From Nitrososphaerota archaeon (GTDB taxonomy: Archaea > Thermoproteota > Nitrososphaeria > Nitrososphaerales > UBA183), in the NCBI GenBank assembly GCA_027886925.1, contig JAPCJN010000098.1, positions 1 through 7,747 on the forward strand: a stretch of DNA of 7,747 nt. The letters are read 5' to 3'. Shown here piece after piece: positions 1 through 6,824 of this stretch. The position numbers and the translations under genes were made by a program. The notes beneath the pieces are model-generated. The model saw nothing but the letters and a program-made list of their open reading frames with translations, made no database searches and had not been told where the DNA came from. Position 1 is the first letter of the stretch. The number at the start of each line of letters is the position of its first letter.

Positions 1-912
1 GAATGGCTGTTGAAGAGGGTGAAGTTCGAGAAGCCGGTGACGATGCTGCTCAGCCAGCTCGAAGGGAGCGTCGACTCTTCGAGCCGGCGCAGGGCCGCGG
101 AAGGCCTCTCCTCTTTCAAGAGCGACCCCGACGTCGTCGAAGCTCTCAGGAAGGCAGCTCAGAAAGAGCAGCACTATTCGGTTAGGGCGGAAGCGGCGAG
201 AACCCTCGGAAAGATAACGACGAGAGATGCGCTCGAGGCTCTGCTGGCACTCTCGAGTGTCGGGCACAGAAGGGTGAGGCGCGCCGTGGTCGCCGCTTTG
301 GGAGAGTTCAAGGACGAGAGGGTCGTCCAGCCGCTCTTGGCCGCTCTCCGAGGCGACGAAAGTCCTTATGTCCAGTGCGAGGCAGCGCTCTCCTACGGGA
401 AGGTCGGCCGACCGGACGCATTCTCGGTCCTCACTGCCTCGCTTGGGATGCCGTCGCCTGAATACGCGATCGCGGAAGCATGCTTGGAGGCGCTTGGATA
501 TGTCAAAGGTCCCCGGACGCGGGAGTTTCTCCAGGGATACCTCCCATACGGAAAGCCTACGAGGGCCAGGGTGGGCGCGTTGAAGGCTTTCACGAGGCTA
601 GGCTGGCTCTCGGAAGAAGAGATGGCGCTCTTGAAAGAGCTGTTGCTCAAGGACAAGGAGTACACGGTGAGAGCGCAGGTCCTCGAGACGGTCAACGATC
701 TAATCGATAGGAGGTTCCTCCCGACGGTCAAGGATGCCGCAGAGAAAGACGTAGACCCACGCCTGAGGAGGCGCGCGATGGAGGTCGCCTTGCGGCTATC
801 GGAGGCGACGTCTTTCGAGGGCATGGTCAGCGAGGTCAAAGATGACGTAGAGAAAGTCAAGAAGGAGAGCAGGGAGCTCAGAGAGAGGTTCTCAAGTATG
901 AGACTATCCTAG
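1..912 (+). CDS. C-terminal HEAT-repeat part of an M1-family aminopeptidase (5' end outside window)
   Basis: The frame is open from base 1 (first residues EWLLKRVKFEKP), so the gene begins before the window. The TTG at 10 is probably not the true start. The 303 visible residues are almost wholly alpha-helical pairs of HEAT type: 'RRRAAEGL', 'YSVRAEAARTLGKI', 'RRVRRAVVAALGEF', 'YVQCEAALSYGKV', 'YAIAEACLEALGYV', 'RARVGALKAFTRLG', 'YTVRAQVLETVNDL', 'RLRRRAMEVALRL', about 30-35 residues apart. The last 30 residues are charged and likely coiled coil. The opening 'WLLK..KFEKP...LLSQLE' followed by HEAT repeats resembles the junction after the catalytic domain of archaeal and bacterial M1 metallopeptidases. 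This comes from family memory, because the HExxH domain itself is not visible. Alternatively it is a stand-alone HEAT scaffold protein. The stop TAG (910-912) overlaps the stop of the convergent HAD gene. Confidence 0.72.
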   Translation, partial: EWLLKRVKFEKPVTMLLSQLEGSVDSSSRRRAAEGLSSFKSDPDVVEALRKAAQKEQHYSVRAEAARTLGKITTRDALEALLALSSVGHRRVRRAVVAALGEFKDERVVQPLLAALRGDESPYVQCEAALSYGKVGRPDAFSVLTASLGMPSPEYAIAEACLEALGYVKGPRTREFLQGYLPYGKPTRARVGALKAFTRLGWLSEEEMALLKELLLKDKEYTVRAQVLETVNDLIDRRFLPTVKDAAEKDVDPRLRRRAMEVALRLSEATSFEGMVSEVKDDVEKVKKESRELRERFSSMRLS

Positions 913-1613
913 CTTCGTCGACGCGGCTGATCTAGCCCGAGCACCAAATCTTCTAGCTCGAGCAACGATTCCATCGTGTAGTCCGGCTTGTCTTTTCGAA
1001 GCGTCTCGAGGTCGTAGTTCCCGGTAGGGATCGAGGCCACCTTGATCCCGGCGGCCTTCGCGGCCATTATGTCCACGCGGCTGTCGCCGACGTAAAGCAC
1101 CTCTTCCTTTTCCAGGGAGAAATGGTCTAGCACAGTCCTGACGCCCTCCGGGCGAGGTTTCATCACGGGCAGGTCGTCGCGCGAGAAAGACTCGTCGATG
1201 TGCCTCCTGAGCTTGAAGGTCTCCATCGCGAACCGGGTCGCAGCCCCCCCGCTGTTCGTGAGAACCGCGACCTTCAGCGCGCCATTTCCTGGCTTCTTCA
1301 AGCGGGAGAGCGTCTCTTCGACGTCGGGAAGCACGTGTGCCGCCTTGATCCAGCGCATCTCGAGTTTGTCCAGCTTTCGGAACGTGCTCGTCTTGGCACG
1401 TTCGAAGTCCGTCTTCACAAGGCCCCGCTCCACTTGAGACCTCGCGTTGTCAAGCAAGTCCTGCACATAGTTCCTTCCTGAGACATGGTCGATTTCGTCG
1501 ACACGGAAGCCGATTCGCTTGAGCTCTGCCGCCGCGACCTCGCGAAAAGAGTTCCCGTCAGCCCGGAGCGAAATCAGGGTGCCGTCAAGGTCGAAGAAAA
1601 TTCCTCGGATCAA
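909..1613 (-). CDS. HAD-superfamily hydrolase, phosphoglycolate phosphatase-like
   Basis: This is a 234-residue protein with all four HAD motifs: I, FFDLDGT with nucleophile D8 and acid/base D10; II, T119 in VLTNSGG; III, K152 in MKPRP; IV, GDSRVD with D177 and D181. Residues about 15-95 form a helical cap between motifs I and II, which is the subfamily IA (Gph/beta-phosphoglucomutase-like) layout. The family is cytosolic, Mg-dependent and usually removes phosphate from small metabolites. The substrate cannot be read from sequence. The start is TTG at 1613, chosen because it puts motif I at the usual N-terminal position and because nothing upstream in frame is better. It lies 8 nt after the stop of the small membrane-protein gene, so the two are probably cotranscribed. 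The 3' end overlaps the stop of the convergent HEAT gene by 4 bp. Confidence 0.9.
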   Translation of the reverse strand: MIRGIFFDLDGTLISLRADGNSFREVAAAELKRIGFRVDEIDHVSGRNYVQDLLDNARSQVERGLVKTDFERAKTSTFRKLDKLEMRWIKAAHVLPDVEETLSRLKKPGNGALKVAVLTNSGGAATRFAMETFKLRRHIDESFSRDDLPVMKPRPEGVRTVLDHFSLEKEEVLYVGDSRVDIMAAKAAGIKVASIPTGNYDLETLRKDKPDYTMESLLELEDLVLGLDQPRRRS

Positions 1614-1621
1614 TTGTCTTC

Positions 1622-1753
1622 CTAGATCTTGTCTTTGGCGAACAGGATGAGGATCGCTAGCCCCGCCATGCCTAAGGCGAGAGCGAGGATGAATAGAGGC
1701 TGCGATATATCGCTCTGCGATAGAAGCGGGTACAGCAGGCGAAACAAAGCCAT
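1622..1753 (-). CDS. small single-pass membrane protein, 43 aa
   Basis: An ATG at 1753 opens a 43-codon frame ending in TAG at 1622-1624. The N-terminal 18 residues are mixed (MALFRLLYPLLSQSDISQ). Residues about 19-39 are a strongly hydrophobic helix (FILALALGMAGLAILILF), and the tail is short and basic (AKDKI), as expected for one membrane anchor. A TAG lies immediately before the ATG, so the start cannot move upstream. A TATA-like box is centred about 42 nt upstream, leaving a predicted leader of roughly 16 nt with no Shine-Dalgarno sequence. The HAD gene starts 8 nt downstream on the same strand, which suggests one transcript. I do not recognise the family. Coding status rests on the hydrophobic pattern, promoter and operon spacing, and is not proven. 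Confidence 0.6.
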   Translation of the reverse strand: MALFRLLYPLLSQSDISQPLFILALALGMAGLAILILFAKDKI

Positions 1754-1764
1754 CTATCTATCTA
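1752..1764. repeat. tetranucleotide tandem repeat (ATCT)3 + A
   Basis: Bases 1752-1764 read as three and a quarter copies of ATCT on the + strand (AGAT on the - strand). They run through the ATG of the 43-aa gene and fill most of its predicted leader. It is short and may be chance. Confidence 0.5.
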
Positions 1765-1789
1765 CGGACGGTGAAGGTGCAGACGAGCC

Positions 1790-1801
1790 ATTTTAATATT
1801 T
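1790..1801 (-). promoter_or_regulatory. TATA-like promoter for the small membrane protein/HAD unit
   Basis: On the - strand the bases read AAATATTAAAAT, the most AT-rich stretch in this otherwise GC-rich spacer. With archaeal TATA boxes centred near -26, initiation would fall near 1769, about 16 nt before the ATG at 1753. The + strand of the same stretch (TTTTAATATTT) is also TATA-like, so direction is inferred from gene layout. Confidence 0.5.
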
Positions 1802-1861
1802 GCGGAACGTCGTTTGCGTTAGCCCCGCTCGGCACAGACTCGACCCATCGATGACCGAAAC

Positions 1862-1871
1862 TGGTTTTATA
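1862..1871 (+). promoter_or_regulatory. TATA-like promoter of the beta-CASP nuclease gene
   Basis: TGGTTTTATA ends 26 nt before the GTG at 1898, and the core TTTTATA is centred about 30 nt from it. Transcription would then begin within a few bases of the GTG, giving a leaderless or nearly leaderless mRNA. This agrees with the absence of a Shine-Dalgarno sequence before the GTG, and it supports that start. Confidence 0.6.
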
Positions 1872-1897
1872 CCCTGGACCCTCGCTGAAACCACGAA

Positions 1898-3256
1898 GTG
1901 GGGGTAAAAATCACCTGCTACGGTGGCGTCGGTCAGATCGGCGGAAACAAGATTCTTGTCGAAGACCGGGACACGAAAGTGCTGCTTGACTTCGGGTCTG
2001 GTTTCTCTGAGGGGGAGGCCTACTTCTCCGCGGGGATACAGCCAAGGAGCGTCAACGGGGCGGGGGACTACTTCGAGTTCGGACTGCTTCCCGAGATCGA
2101 GGGACTCTACTCTGAGGAAGCCCTGCAGAACACAGGGATGAAGCACACCACCCCTGAGGTCGACGCGATACTGTTGAGCCACTACCACTATGACCACATG
2201 GGCAGGATCAATTTCGTCGACCCCAGGGTCCCGGTCTACTGCGGGGAGACGACGAAGCTCATCCACGAAGCGCAGAGCGGCTCAACAGGCTCTCCGCTCG
2301 ACGGGCACGCGATCGAGACTTTCAGGACGGGGGACAAGTTCACGGTCGGGAGCATCGAGGTCGAGCCAATCCACGTCGACCATTCGATCCCCGGAGCCTA
2401 CGGATTGATACTGCACACGACGGAAGGACCGGTCGCGTACACAGGGGACTTCCGCTTCCACGGACCGATGGGCGGGATGACGGAAGACTTCGTCGTCGGA
2501 GCCTCAGAATCCAAGCCTTTGGCTCTGCTGACGGAGGGGACGAGGGTCAGCGAGCCTGGACGGACGAAGGAGTTGACCGAGCCGGAAGTGATCGGCGAGA
2601 CCGTCCGGGTCCTGAAAGGGACAGAGAACCTGGTCTTCTCGTCGTTTCGCGGAAACGACATCGACCGCGTCGTTTCCTTGGACCAGGCCTGCAAAGAGAC
2701 GGGACGCACGCTCGTGGTGTCCACGAAGATCGCCCTCTTGCTTGAGAAGCTCAGCAACGACAGGCACCTGAAGGTCCCGAAGGTAGGCAAGGACGTCCTC
2801 GTCTACATGCGGAGAAAGAGGAAAGGGAATTACGACGAGAAGGATTACTACAAATGGGAGAAGGCGTTCCTTGACGACGGGATTACTGCCGAAGAGGTCC
2901 AGAAGAAGCAGAGGTCCACTCTACTGCACCTCGACCAGCGCTTTTTCCCTGAGCTGATAGACATCAAGCCGTCCAGAAACGGCGCCTACATCCATGCGAC
3001 GACAGAGGCGTTCAACGAAGAGGGCGAACGAGAGGAGGAGGTGATCAAGAACTGGGTCGACTATTTCGGCTTCACATATCATCAGATCCACGCCTCGGGA
3101 CACGCGCCCTTGGACAAAGTCGGATATCTCGTGAACCGCATCAACGGGAGGACGGTGATTCCGATCCACACCGAAAGGCCCGACCTCTTTTCGTCGTTCG
3201 CTGAGAACGGCAGGATATTGTCCCCGAAAAAGGGGACGGAGATCCGGCTGGCATAG
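1898..3256 (+). CDS. beta-CASP metallo-beta-lactamase nuclease, RNase J-like
   Basis: This 452-residue protein has the metallo-beta-lactamase motifs in order: I, D31 (VLLDFG); II, HYHYDH at 95-100; III, H162 (HVDHSIPG); IV, D184 (YTGD). The beta-CASP signatures follow: acidic motif A (E213, LLTEG), motif B in HASGHA (H398/H402) and motif C in IPIHTE (H424). This arrangement is typical of RNase J-type RNases, which cut or 5'-3' degrade RNA using two zinc ions in the cytosol. There are no KH domains before the fold, so it is not the CPSF1-type termination factor. Residues about 40-86, between motifs I and II, and about 300-350, within the beta-CASP region, look like insertions and may mark a distinct subfamily. 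The GTG start places the first strand (VKITCYGGVGQIGGN) at the N-terminus and fits the TATA spacing. It is followed by a 75-nt gap before tldD. Confidence 0.88.
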   Translation: MGVKITCYGGVGQIGGNKILVEDRDTKVLLDFGSGFSEGEAYFSAGIQPRSVNGAGDYFEFGLLPEIEGLYSEEALQNTGMKHTTPEVDAILLSHYHYDHMGRINFVDPRVPVYCGETTKLIHEAQSGSTGSPLDGHAIETFRTGDKFTVGSIEVEPIHVDHSIPGAYGLILHTTEGPVAYTGDFRFHGPMGGMTEDFVVGASESKPLALLTEGTRVSEPGRTKELTEPEVIGETVRVLKGTENLVFSSFRGNDIDRVVSLDQACKETGRTLVVSTKIALLLEKLSNDRHLKVPKVGKDVLVYMRRKRKGNYDEKDYYKWEKAFLDDGITAEEVQKKQRSTLLHLDQRFFPELIDIKPSRNGAYIHATTEAFNEEGEREEEVIKNWVDYFGFTYHQIHASGHAPLDKVGYLVNRINGRTVIPIHTERPDLFSSFAENGRILSPKKGTEIRLA

Positions 3257-3282
3257 CCGCGGCCTGAAGAATCACAGGAAGG

Positions 3283-3290
3283 TAGAAATA
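3283..3290 (+). promoter_or_regulatory. weak TATA-like box before tldD
   Basis: TAGAAATA is the only AT-rich stretch in the 75-nt spacer between the nuclease gene and tldD. It would place initiation near 3313, with a leader of about 19 nt. The match is poor, and tldD may instead be read through from the nuclease gene, since no T-tract terminator is visible between them. Confidence 0.28.
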
Positions 3291-3331
3291 ACGAAGGTGG
3301 GGTTGGCCCAATAGGAGCGGCGAAACGCGAT

Positions 3332-4780
3332 TTGTTGCTTGACGAATACAAAGATTTGGCCGAGTTTTGCGTCCGCGAGGCGCGAAGGCTCGGTGCAGAC
3401 TACGCCGAGGCGAGGATCCACGGCGGTACCGGGATCGGGTTCCTGCTAAAGAACGGCGAACCGCAGCCGCCGATGATCGACGACAGCTTCGGCATAGGCG
3501 CCCGGGTCATTGTTGGCGGGGCGATGGGGTTCAGCGCGACGAACATGCTTTCGAGGGAGAGCGTGAGGGACCTAACGGCGAAGGCGATCAAGATGTCAAA
3601 GTCCTCGGCGGGCCTCGTGAAAGAGCCTATCGAGATGGACGATTCGAAGGCCGTGACAAGGAAGGTGCGCGTCCCAGAGAAGGAACCCGTCGAGAACGCC
3701 GACCCGATCTGGCTAAAGTCGCTCCTGCTGCAGATCGACGAAAGGATAACGACCCAGCAGAGCGGGGGCATCAAGATCCCCAACCGGATAATGATCGCCT
3801 CCGCCGGCGCCGAAGAGAAGTACGTCATCACGAGCGACGGTGCGAAGGTTGACACCAGGCTGCCTCGGTTCCACTTCTTTGGCATACTGACTGCGATCAG
3901 TGGTGGAGACACAGCTCAGAGGATGATTCAACAGGGAGAGACGGGCGGCCTGGAGATCCCAAAGAGGATGAAGCTGCTCGACATCGTAGAAAGGGAAGCC
4001 AAGACTCTAGTCCAGGTCCTCGGAAAGGCGGAGAAGGCACCAACAGGGATAATGGACGTCATCTTGGGACCGGAGCTATCGGGGATAGCGGCCCACGAAT
4101 CGGTCGGTCACCCCCAGGAGGCCGATAGGATTCTGGGGAGGGAAGGAGCCCAGGCCGGCGAGTCGTATCTCTCGAAGGACAGTTTGGGGATGAAGGTGGG
4201 CAGCGGCGACGCCAACGTGAGCGACGACCCGACGATGCCCCATTCGAACGGATATTGCCCTGTGGATGACGAAGGCGTGGCGGCGAAGAAGAGGCGACTC
4301 ATAGTCGACGGGAAGATAACGGAGTTCCTTCAGAACAGGAGCACCACCGCGCGGCTGGCGGTCAGGAACAACGGGGCCTCGCGGTCAGCGGGCTTCGACA
4401 GGGAGCCGATAATCCGGATGTCGAACACCTTCGTGGAGCCTGGGGATTACGCCACTACCGAGGAGCTGATGAAAGAGGTGAACGAAGGCATCTATCTGAA
4501 ATCGTTTACCGAGTGGAATATCGACGACAAGAGGTTGAACCAGAGATACACGGGCCTCGAGGCTTTCAGGATAGAGCGCGGCGAGCTTACCAACCTCGTC
4601 AGGGCGCCTGTCCTCGAGATAACAACGCCCGCTCTGTGGGGCAGCGTGAGAGGGAGGAGCAAAAAGATGGAGTTCGAGGCGGCGAGCTGTGGAAAGGGGG
4701 ACCCGATGCAAGGAATACCCGTCTGGGTAGGCGGACCTGACACGTTGTTGTCTCGAGTCAGGATAGTAGGGGGGAGCTGA
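3332..4780 (+). CDS. tldD: TldD zinc metalloprotease subunit
   Basis: This 482-residue protein is of normal TldD length. The central zinc-protease motif is HESVGHPQEAD (H255, E256, H260), the HExxxH form specific to TldD. A conserved C453 in ASCGKGDPMQGIPVWVGGP matches the cysteine that completes the zinc site in TldD. VDDEG (311-315) and the N-terminal alpha/beta domain (GADYAEARIH to FGIGARV) are also family-typical. In studied systems TldD pairs with TldE and degrades unfolded or leader peptides in a closed cavity in the cytosol, for example in microcin maturation. The archaeal substrate is unknown. The TTG at 3332 is chosen because no ATG or GTG precedes the conserved N-terminus; TTG at 3335 is the alternative. 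An AGGAG at 3313-3317 lies 14 nt upstream, farther than usual. tldE follows 2 nt after the stop. Confidence 0.93.
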   Translation: MLLDEYKDLAEFCVREARRLGADYAEARIHGGTGIGFLLKNGEPQPPMIDDSFGIGARVIVGGAMGFSATNMLSRESVRDLTAKAIKMSKSSAGLVKEPIEMDDSKAVTRKVRVPEKEPVENADPIWLKSLLLQIDERITTQQSGGIKIPNRIMIASAGAEEKYVITSDGAKVDTRLPRFHFFGILTAISGGDTAQRMIQQGETGGLEIPKRMKLLDIVEREAKTLVQVLGKAEKAPTGIMDVILGPELSGIAAHESVGHPQEADRILGREGAQAGESYLSKDSLGMKVGSGDANVSDDPTMPHSNGYCPVDDEGVAAKKRRLIVDGKITEFLQNRSTTARLAVRNNGASRSAGFDREPIIRMSNTFVEPGDYATTEELMKEVNEGIYLKSFTEWNIDDKRLNQRYTGLEAFRIERGELTNLVRAPVLEITTPALWGSVRGRSKKMEFEAASCGKGDPMQGIPVWVGGPDTLLSRVRIVGGS

Positions 4781-4782
4781 GG

Positions 4783-6150
4783 ATGCCAGCGTCGCTCGGG
4801 CCAGAAGAGGCGAATCAGTTCGGGCTCAAAACAGCGGAGAAACTAGGGGCCGACGAGGCCATCCTCTTCACGGTGGTCTCGAACGAGAGGATGGCTCGGT
4901 TCGCGAACAGCTCGATGACGGTAACGAAGAACGTCAACGAGAGCGGTCAGATCGTATACCTTGCGAAGGGCGGGCGCAGGATAATCGGCAGCTCTTCGAA
5001 CCCCCAGAAGACGAGCCTGGATCGCTTCATCAGCCTGCTCTACAAGAGCATGATGACGCTGCCAAAGGACCCCGCCTACGTCCCTCTCCCTCCCGATGGG
5101 CGCGTCTACAATCCCAAGCCCAGCTACGACAAGAGGCTAGAGAGCGCGGAGGAGCTTCTCGCTGGATACGTGAGCGAGGCGATCGGGTCCGCCGAGGAGG
5201 CCGGTGCGAGGAGGACGGCGGGAAGCATCGAGTCGGGCGTCACGTCGCACCACATCCTCACTTCAACCGGCGCGTCGGGCGCAGACACTAGCTCGAAGAT
5301 CCTCCTGAACATCAGGGCCTTCGTCGCCAAGGAAGCGAGCGGACACGGCTTGTCCTGCTCGGCGACGGCGGGCGATTTTCATCCAGGGAAGGCCGGCGAG
5401 GTGGCGGGAGGGCACGCGAGGCGTATGAAGGATGCAAAACAGTCCGCAGAGGAAGGAAAATATCAGGTCCTCATGAGCCCGACGGTGGCCGCGAACTTGC
5501 TGGGCCTCGTCGGAGAGTTCGCGTCTGCGTTCGCCATAGAGGCGGGGACGTCGTACCTGGTCGACAAGCTGGGGAAAAAGGTCGCGGCTGACCGGGTGAC
5601 CGTCGTCGACCACGGAAAGACCGACGGGTGCCTGGAAGCCAGGAACTTCGACGACGAAGGCCAGCCGACCCATTCGACGAAGATAATCGAGGAAGGGGTC
5701 CTGAGGAACTACCTGCACAACGTTTCCACCGCGAAGAGGTTCAAGGCCAAAACCACAGGAAACGCGGGGCTGATCGAACCAGGACCCTGGAACCTAGAGG
5801 TCGGGGCCGGCGACAGCACCTACGACGAGATGGTCAAGGAGATGCGCCATGGCGTGATACTCACGAGCAATTGGTACACGCGCTTCAAGAACTACAGGAC
5901 CGGAGAGTTCTCCACCGTCCCGCGCGACGGCACCTACCTTGTCGAGGCCGGCAAAGTGGAGTCGCCGCTCAAGGGCCTTAGGGTCAGCGACACCCTCGAG
6001 AGGATGTTCTCCTCGGTCCGCCTGTTATCGAAGGAGAGGGCTTGGGTGCAATGGTGGGAGGTCGAAACGCCCACGCTTTGCCCGTGGGTGCTCGTCGAAG
6101 GGGTCACCATCACAAAGGCGTATGGCGACACGCCCTCGCAAGCGGCCTGA
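4783..6150 (+). CDS. tldE: TldE/PmbA, partner of TldD
   Basis: This 455-residue protein is homologous to TldD in fold: N-terminal EANQFGLKTAEKLGADEAILFT, a middle ARNFDDEG segment (286-293), NAGLIEPG, and the C-terminal block WWEVETPTLCPWVLVEGVTI that ends PmbA proteins. It has no HExxxH, as expected for TldE, which is regarded as the non-catalytic half of the heterodimer that shapes the cavity. The ATG at 4783 comes 2 nt after the tldD stop, with GGAG (4773-4776) 6 nt upstream. The two are therefore translationally coupled, consistent with equal production of both subunits. The residues after VTITKAYGD form a short tail. The 3' end may overlap the next gene, depending on where that gene starts. 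Confidence 0.92.
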   Translation: MPASLGPEEANQFGLKTAEKLGADEAILFTVVSNERMARFANSSMTVTKNVNESGQIVYLAKGGRRIIGSSSNPQKTSLDRFISLLYKSMMTLPKDPAYVPLPPDGRVYNPKPSYDKRLESAEELLAGYVSEAIGSAEEAGARRTAGSIESGVTSHHILTSTGASGADTSSKILLNIRAFVAKEASGHGLSCSATAGDFHPGKAGEVAGGHARRMKDAKQSAEEGKYQVLMSPTVAANLLGLVGEFASAFAIEAGTSYLVDKLGKKVAADRVTVVDHGKTDGCLEARNFDDEGQPTHSTKIIEEGVLRNYLHNVSTAKRFKAKTTGNAGLIEPGPWNLEVGAGDSTYDEMVKEMRHGVILTSNWYTRFKNYRTGEFSTVPRDGTYLVEAGKVESPLKGLRVSDTLERMFSSVRLLSKERAWVQWWEVETPTLCPWVLVEGVTITKAYGDTPSQAA

Positions 6151-6704
6151 GCCGGCCGGGTGAGAGCACGCACGCGAAGCAAAACCAACTGAGGGGACTT
6201 TGGCCTTCCATCGAGAGGCAGTTCGCGAGGCAGGGTTCGAGGCTCTTGGTGGTCAGGAAGATGCTCGAATACGGGATAAGGGTCTCCCAAGACGGGAAGA
6301 TCTTCGTGGGAGGGTTGGAGGTCGACTACTCGGCGCTCGCGAGAGACGTCGGGACCGACAGGCGCGTGGTCAAGCAGACGGCCGCGAAGATTAGGAACGA
6401 CCCGTTCCTCTTCTCGATCTTCTCCGGAGTGACTCCCGTCGGGGCGAGCCTGCTCCATCTCGTCTCGAGCATCGGCTATTCTGCGATAATAATCGAGGCC
6501 GACCCGAGGGCCGCCGGCGTCATCTCTAAGGTGACAGGCATCCTCGCGAATCACGGGATCGTCGTCCGGCAGGCGCTGGCTGACGACCCGGACATGGTCC
6601 ACGAGGCGAGGTTGACTCTCATCGTAGAGGGCAGCGTGGGAGGGACGGTCATCGGAGAACTGGAGGGTCTCGAGATGGTCAGCGGCATCACCGTGAGGAA
6701 ATGA
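6084..6704 (+). CDS. HTH + ACT domain regulator of amino-acid metabolism (COG2061-like); start uncertain
   Basis: The conserved part runs from about base 6192 (RGLWPSIERQ...) to the stop at 6702-6704. Bases about 6333-6395 encode a helix-turn-helix (ALARDVGTDRRVVKQTAAKI). Bases about 6486-6700 encode an ACT domain (IIIEADPRAAGVISKVTGIL, then HGIVVRQALADDPDM), a fold that usually binds amino acids. This two-domain archaeal family is described as a predicted regulator of amino-acid metabolism, and a DNA-binding, amino-acid-responsive role is inferred. The start is a problem. Between the GTG at 6084 and the TTG/GTG at 6246/6249 there is no ATG, GTG or TTG in frame. The later starts remove a conserved helix, while 6084 overlaps tldE by 67 nt and has no Shine-Dalgarno sequence. 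TTG 6042 or ATG 6051 follow an AAGGAGAGGG run but extend further into tldE. A CTG at 6189 fits the family N-terminus best. It is probably the third gene of the tldD-tldE operon. Confidence 0.85.
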   Translation: MGARRRGHHHKGVWRHALASGLSRPGESTHAKQNQLRGLWPSIERQFARQGSRLLVVRKMLEYGIRVSQDGKIFVGGLEVDYSALARDVGTDRRVVKQTAAKIRNDPFLFSIFSGVTPVGASLLHLVSSIGYSAIIIEADPRAAGVISKVTGILANHGIVVRQALADDPDMVHEARLTLIVEGSVGGTVIGELEGLEMVSGITVRK

Positions 6705-6824
6705 CACCTGATGGCATCCCTGCGAAGAGTCGCGACGACGTCCGGTCAACCCAAGATCAACGACGTGGAATCTCCCATTACCACCCTCCGGTCAGGCCGG
6801 CCCCAGCGCGCTTCCGATGGGAGC

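Noticed and set aside
393..860. 155-codon - strand frame
   Set aside because: It is antisense to the HEAT-repeat coding region, Ser-rich, and has no motif. It is a shadow of the real gene.
3257..3331. Possible peptide precursor gene upstream of tldD, since TldD/TldE can process leader peptides
   Set aside because: No start codon with a reasonable frame is found in the 75-nt spacer. The sequence in the tldD frame has no ATG, GTG or TTG before 3332.
5934..6749. 271-codon open frame on the - strand
   Set aside because: It lies opposite tldE and the ACT regulator, both of which show clear family motifs. Its translation is rich in Arg, Asp and His with no recognisable domain, typical of an antisense shadow in GC-rich DNA.
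6791..6802. GGCCGGCC palindrome in the convergent spacer as a possible terminator stem
   Set aside because: It is only an 8-bp perfect palindrome without a loop or a following T-tract on either strand, and is expected by chance at this GC content.
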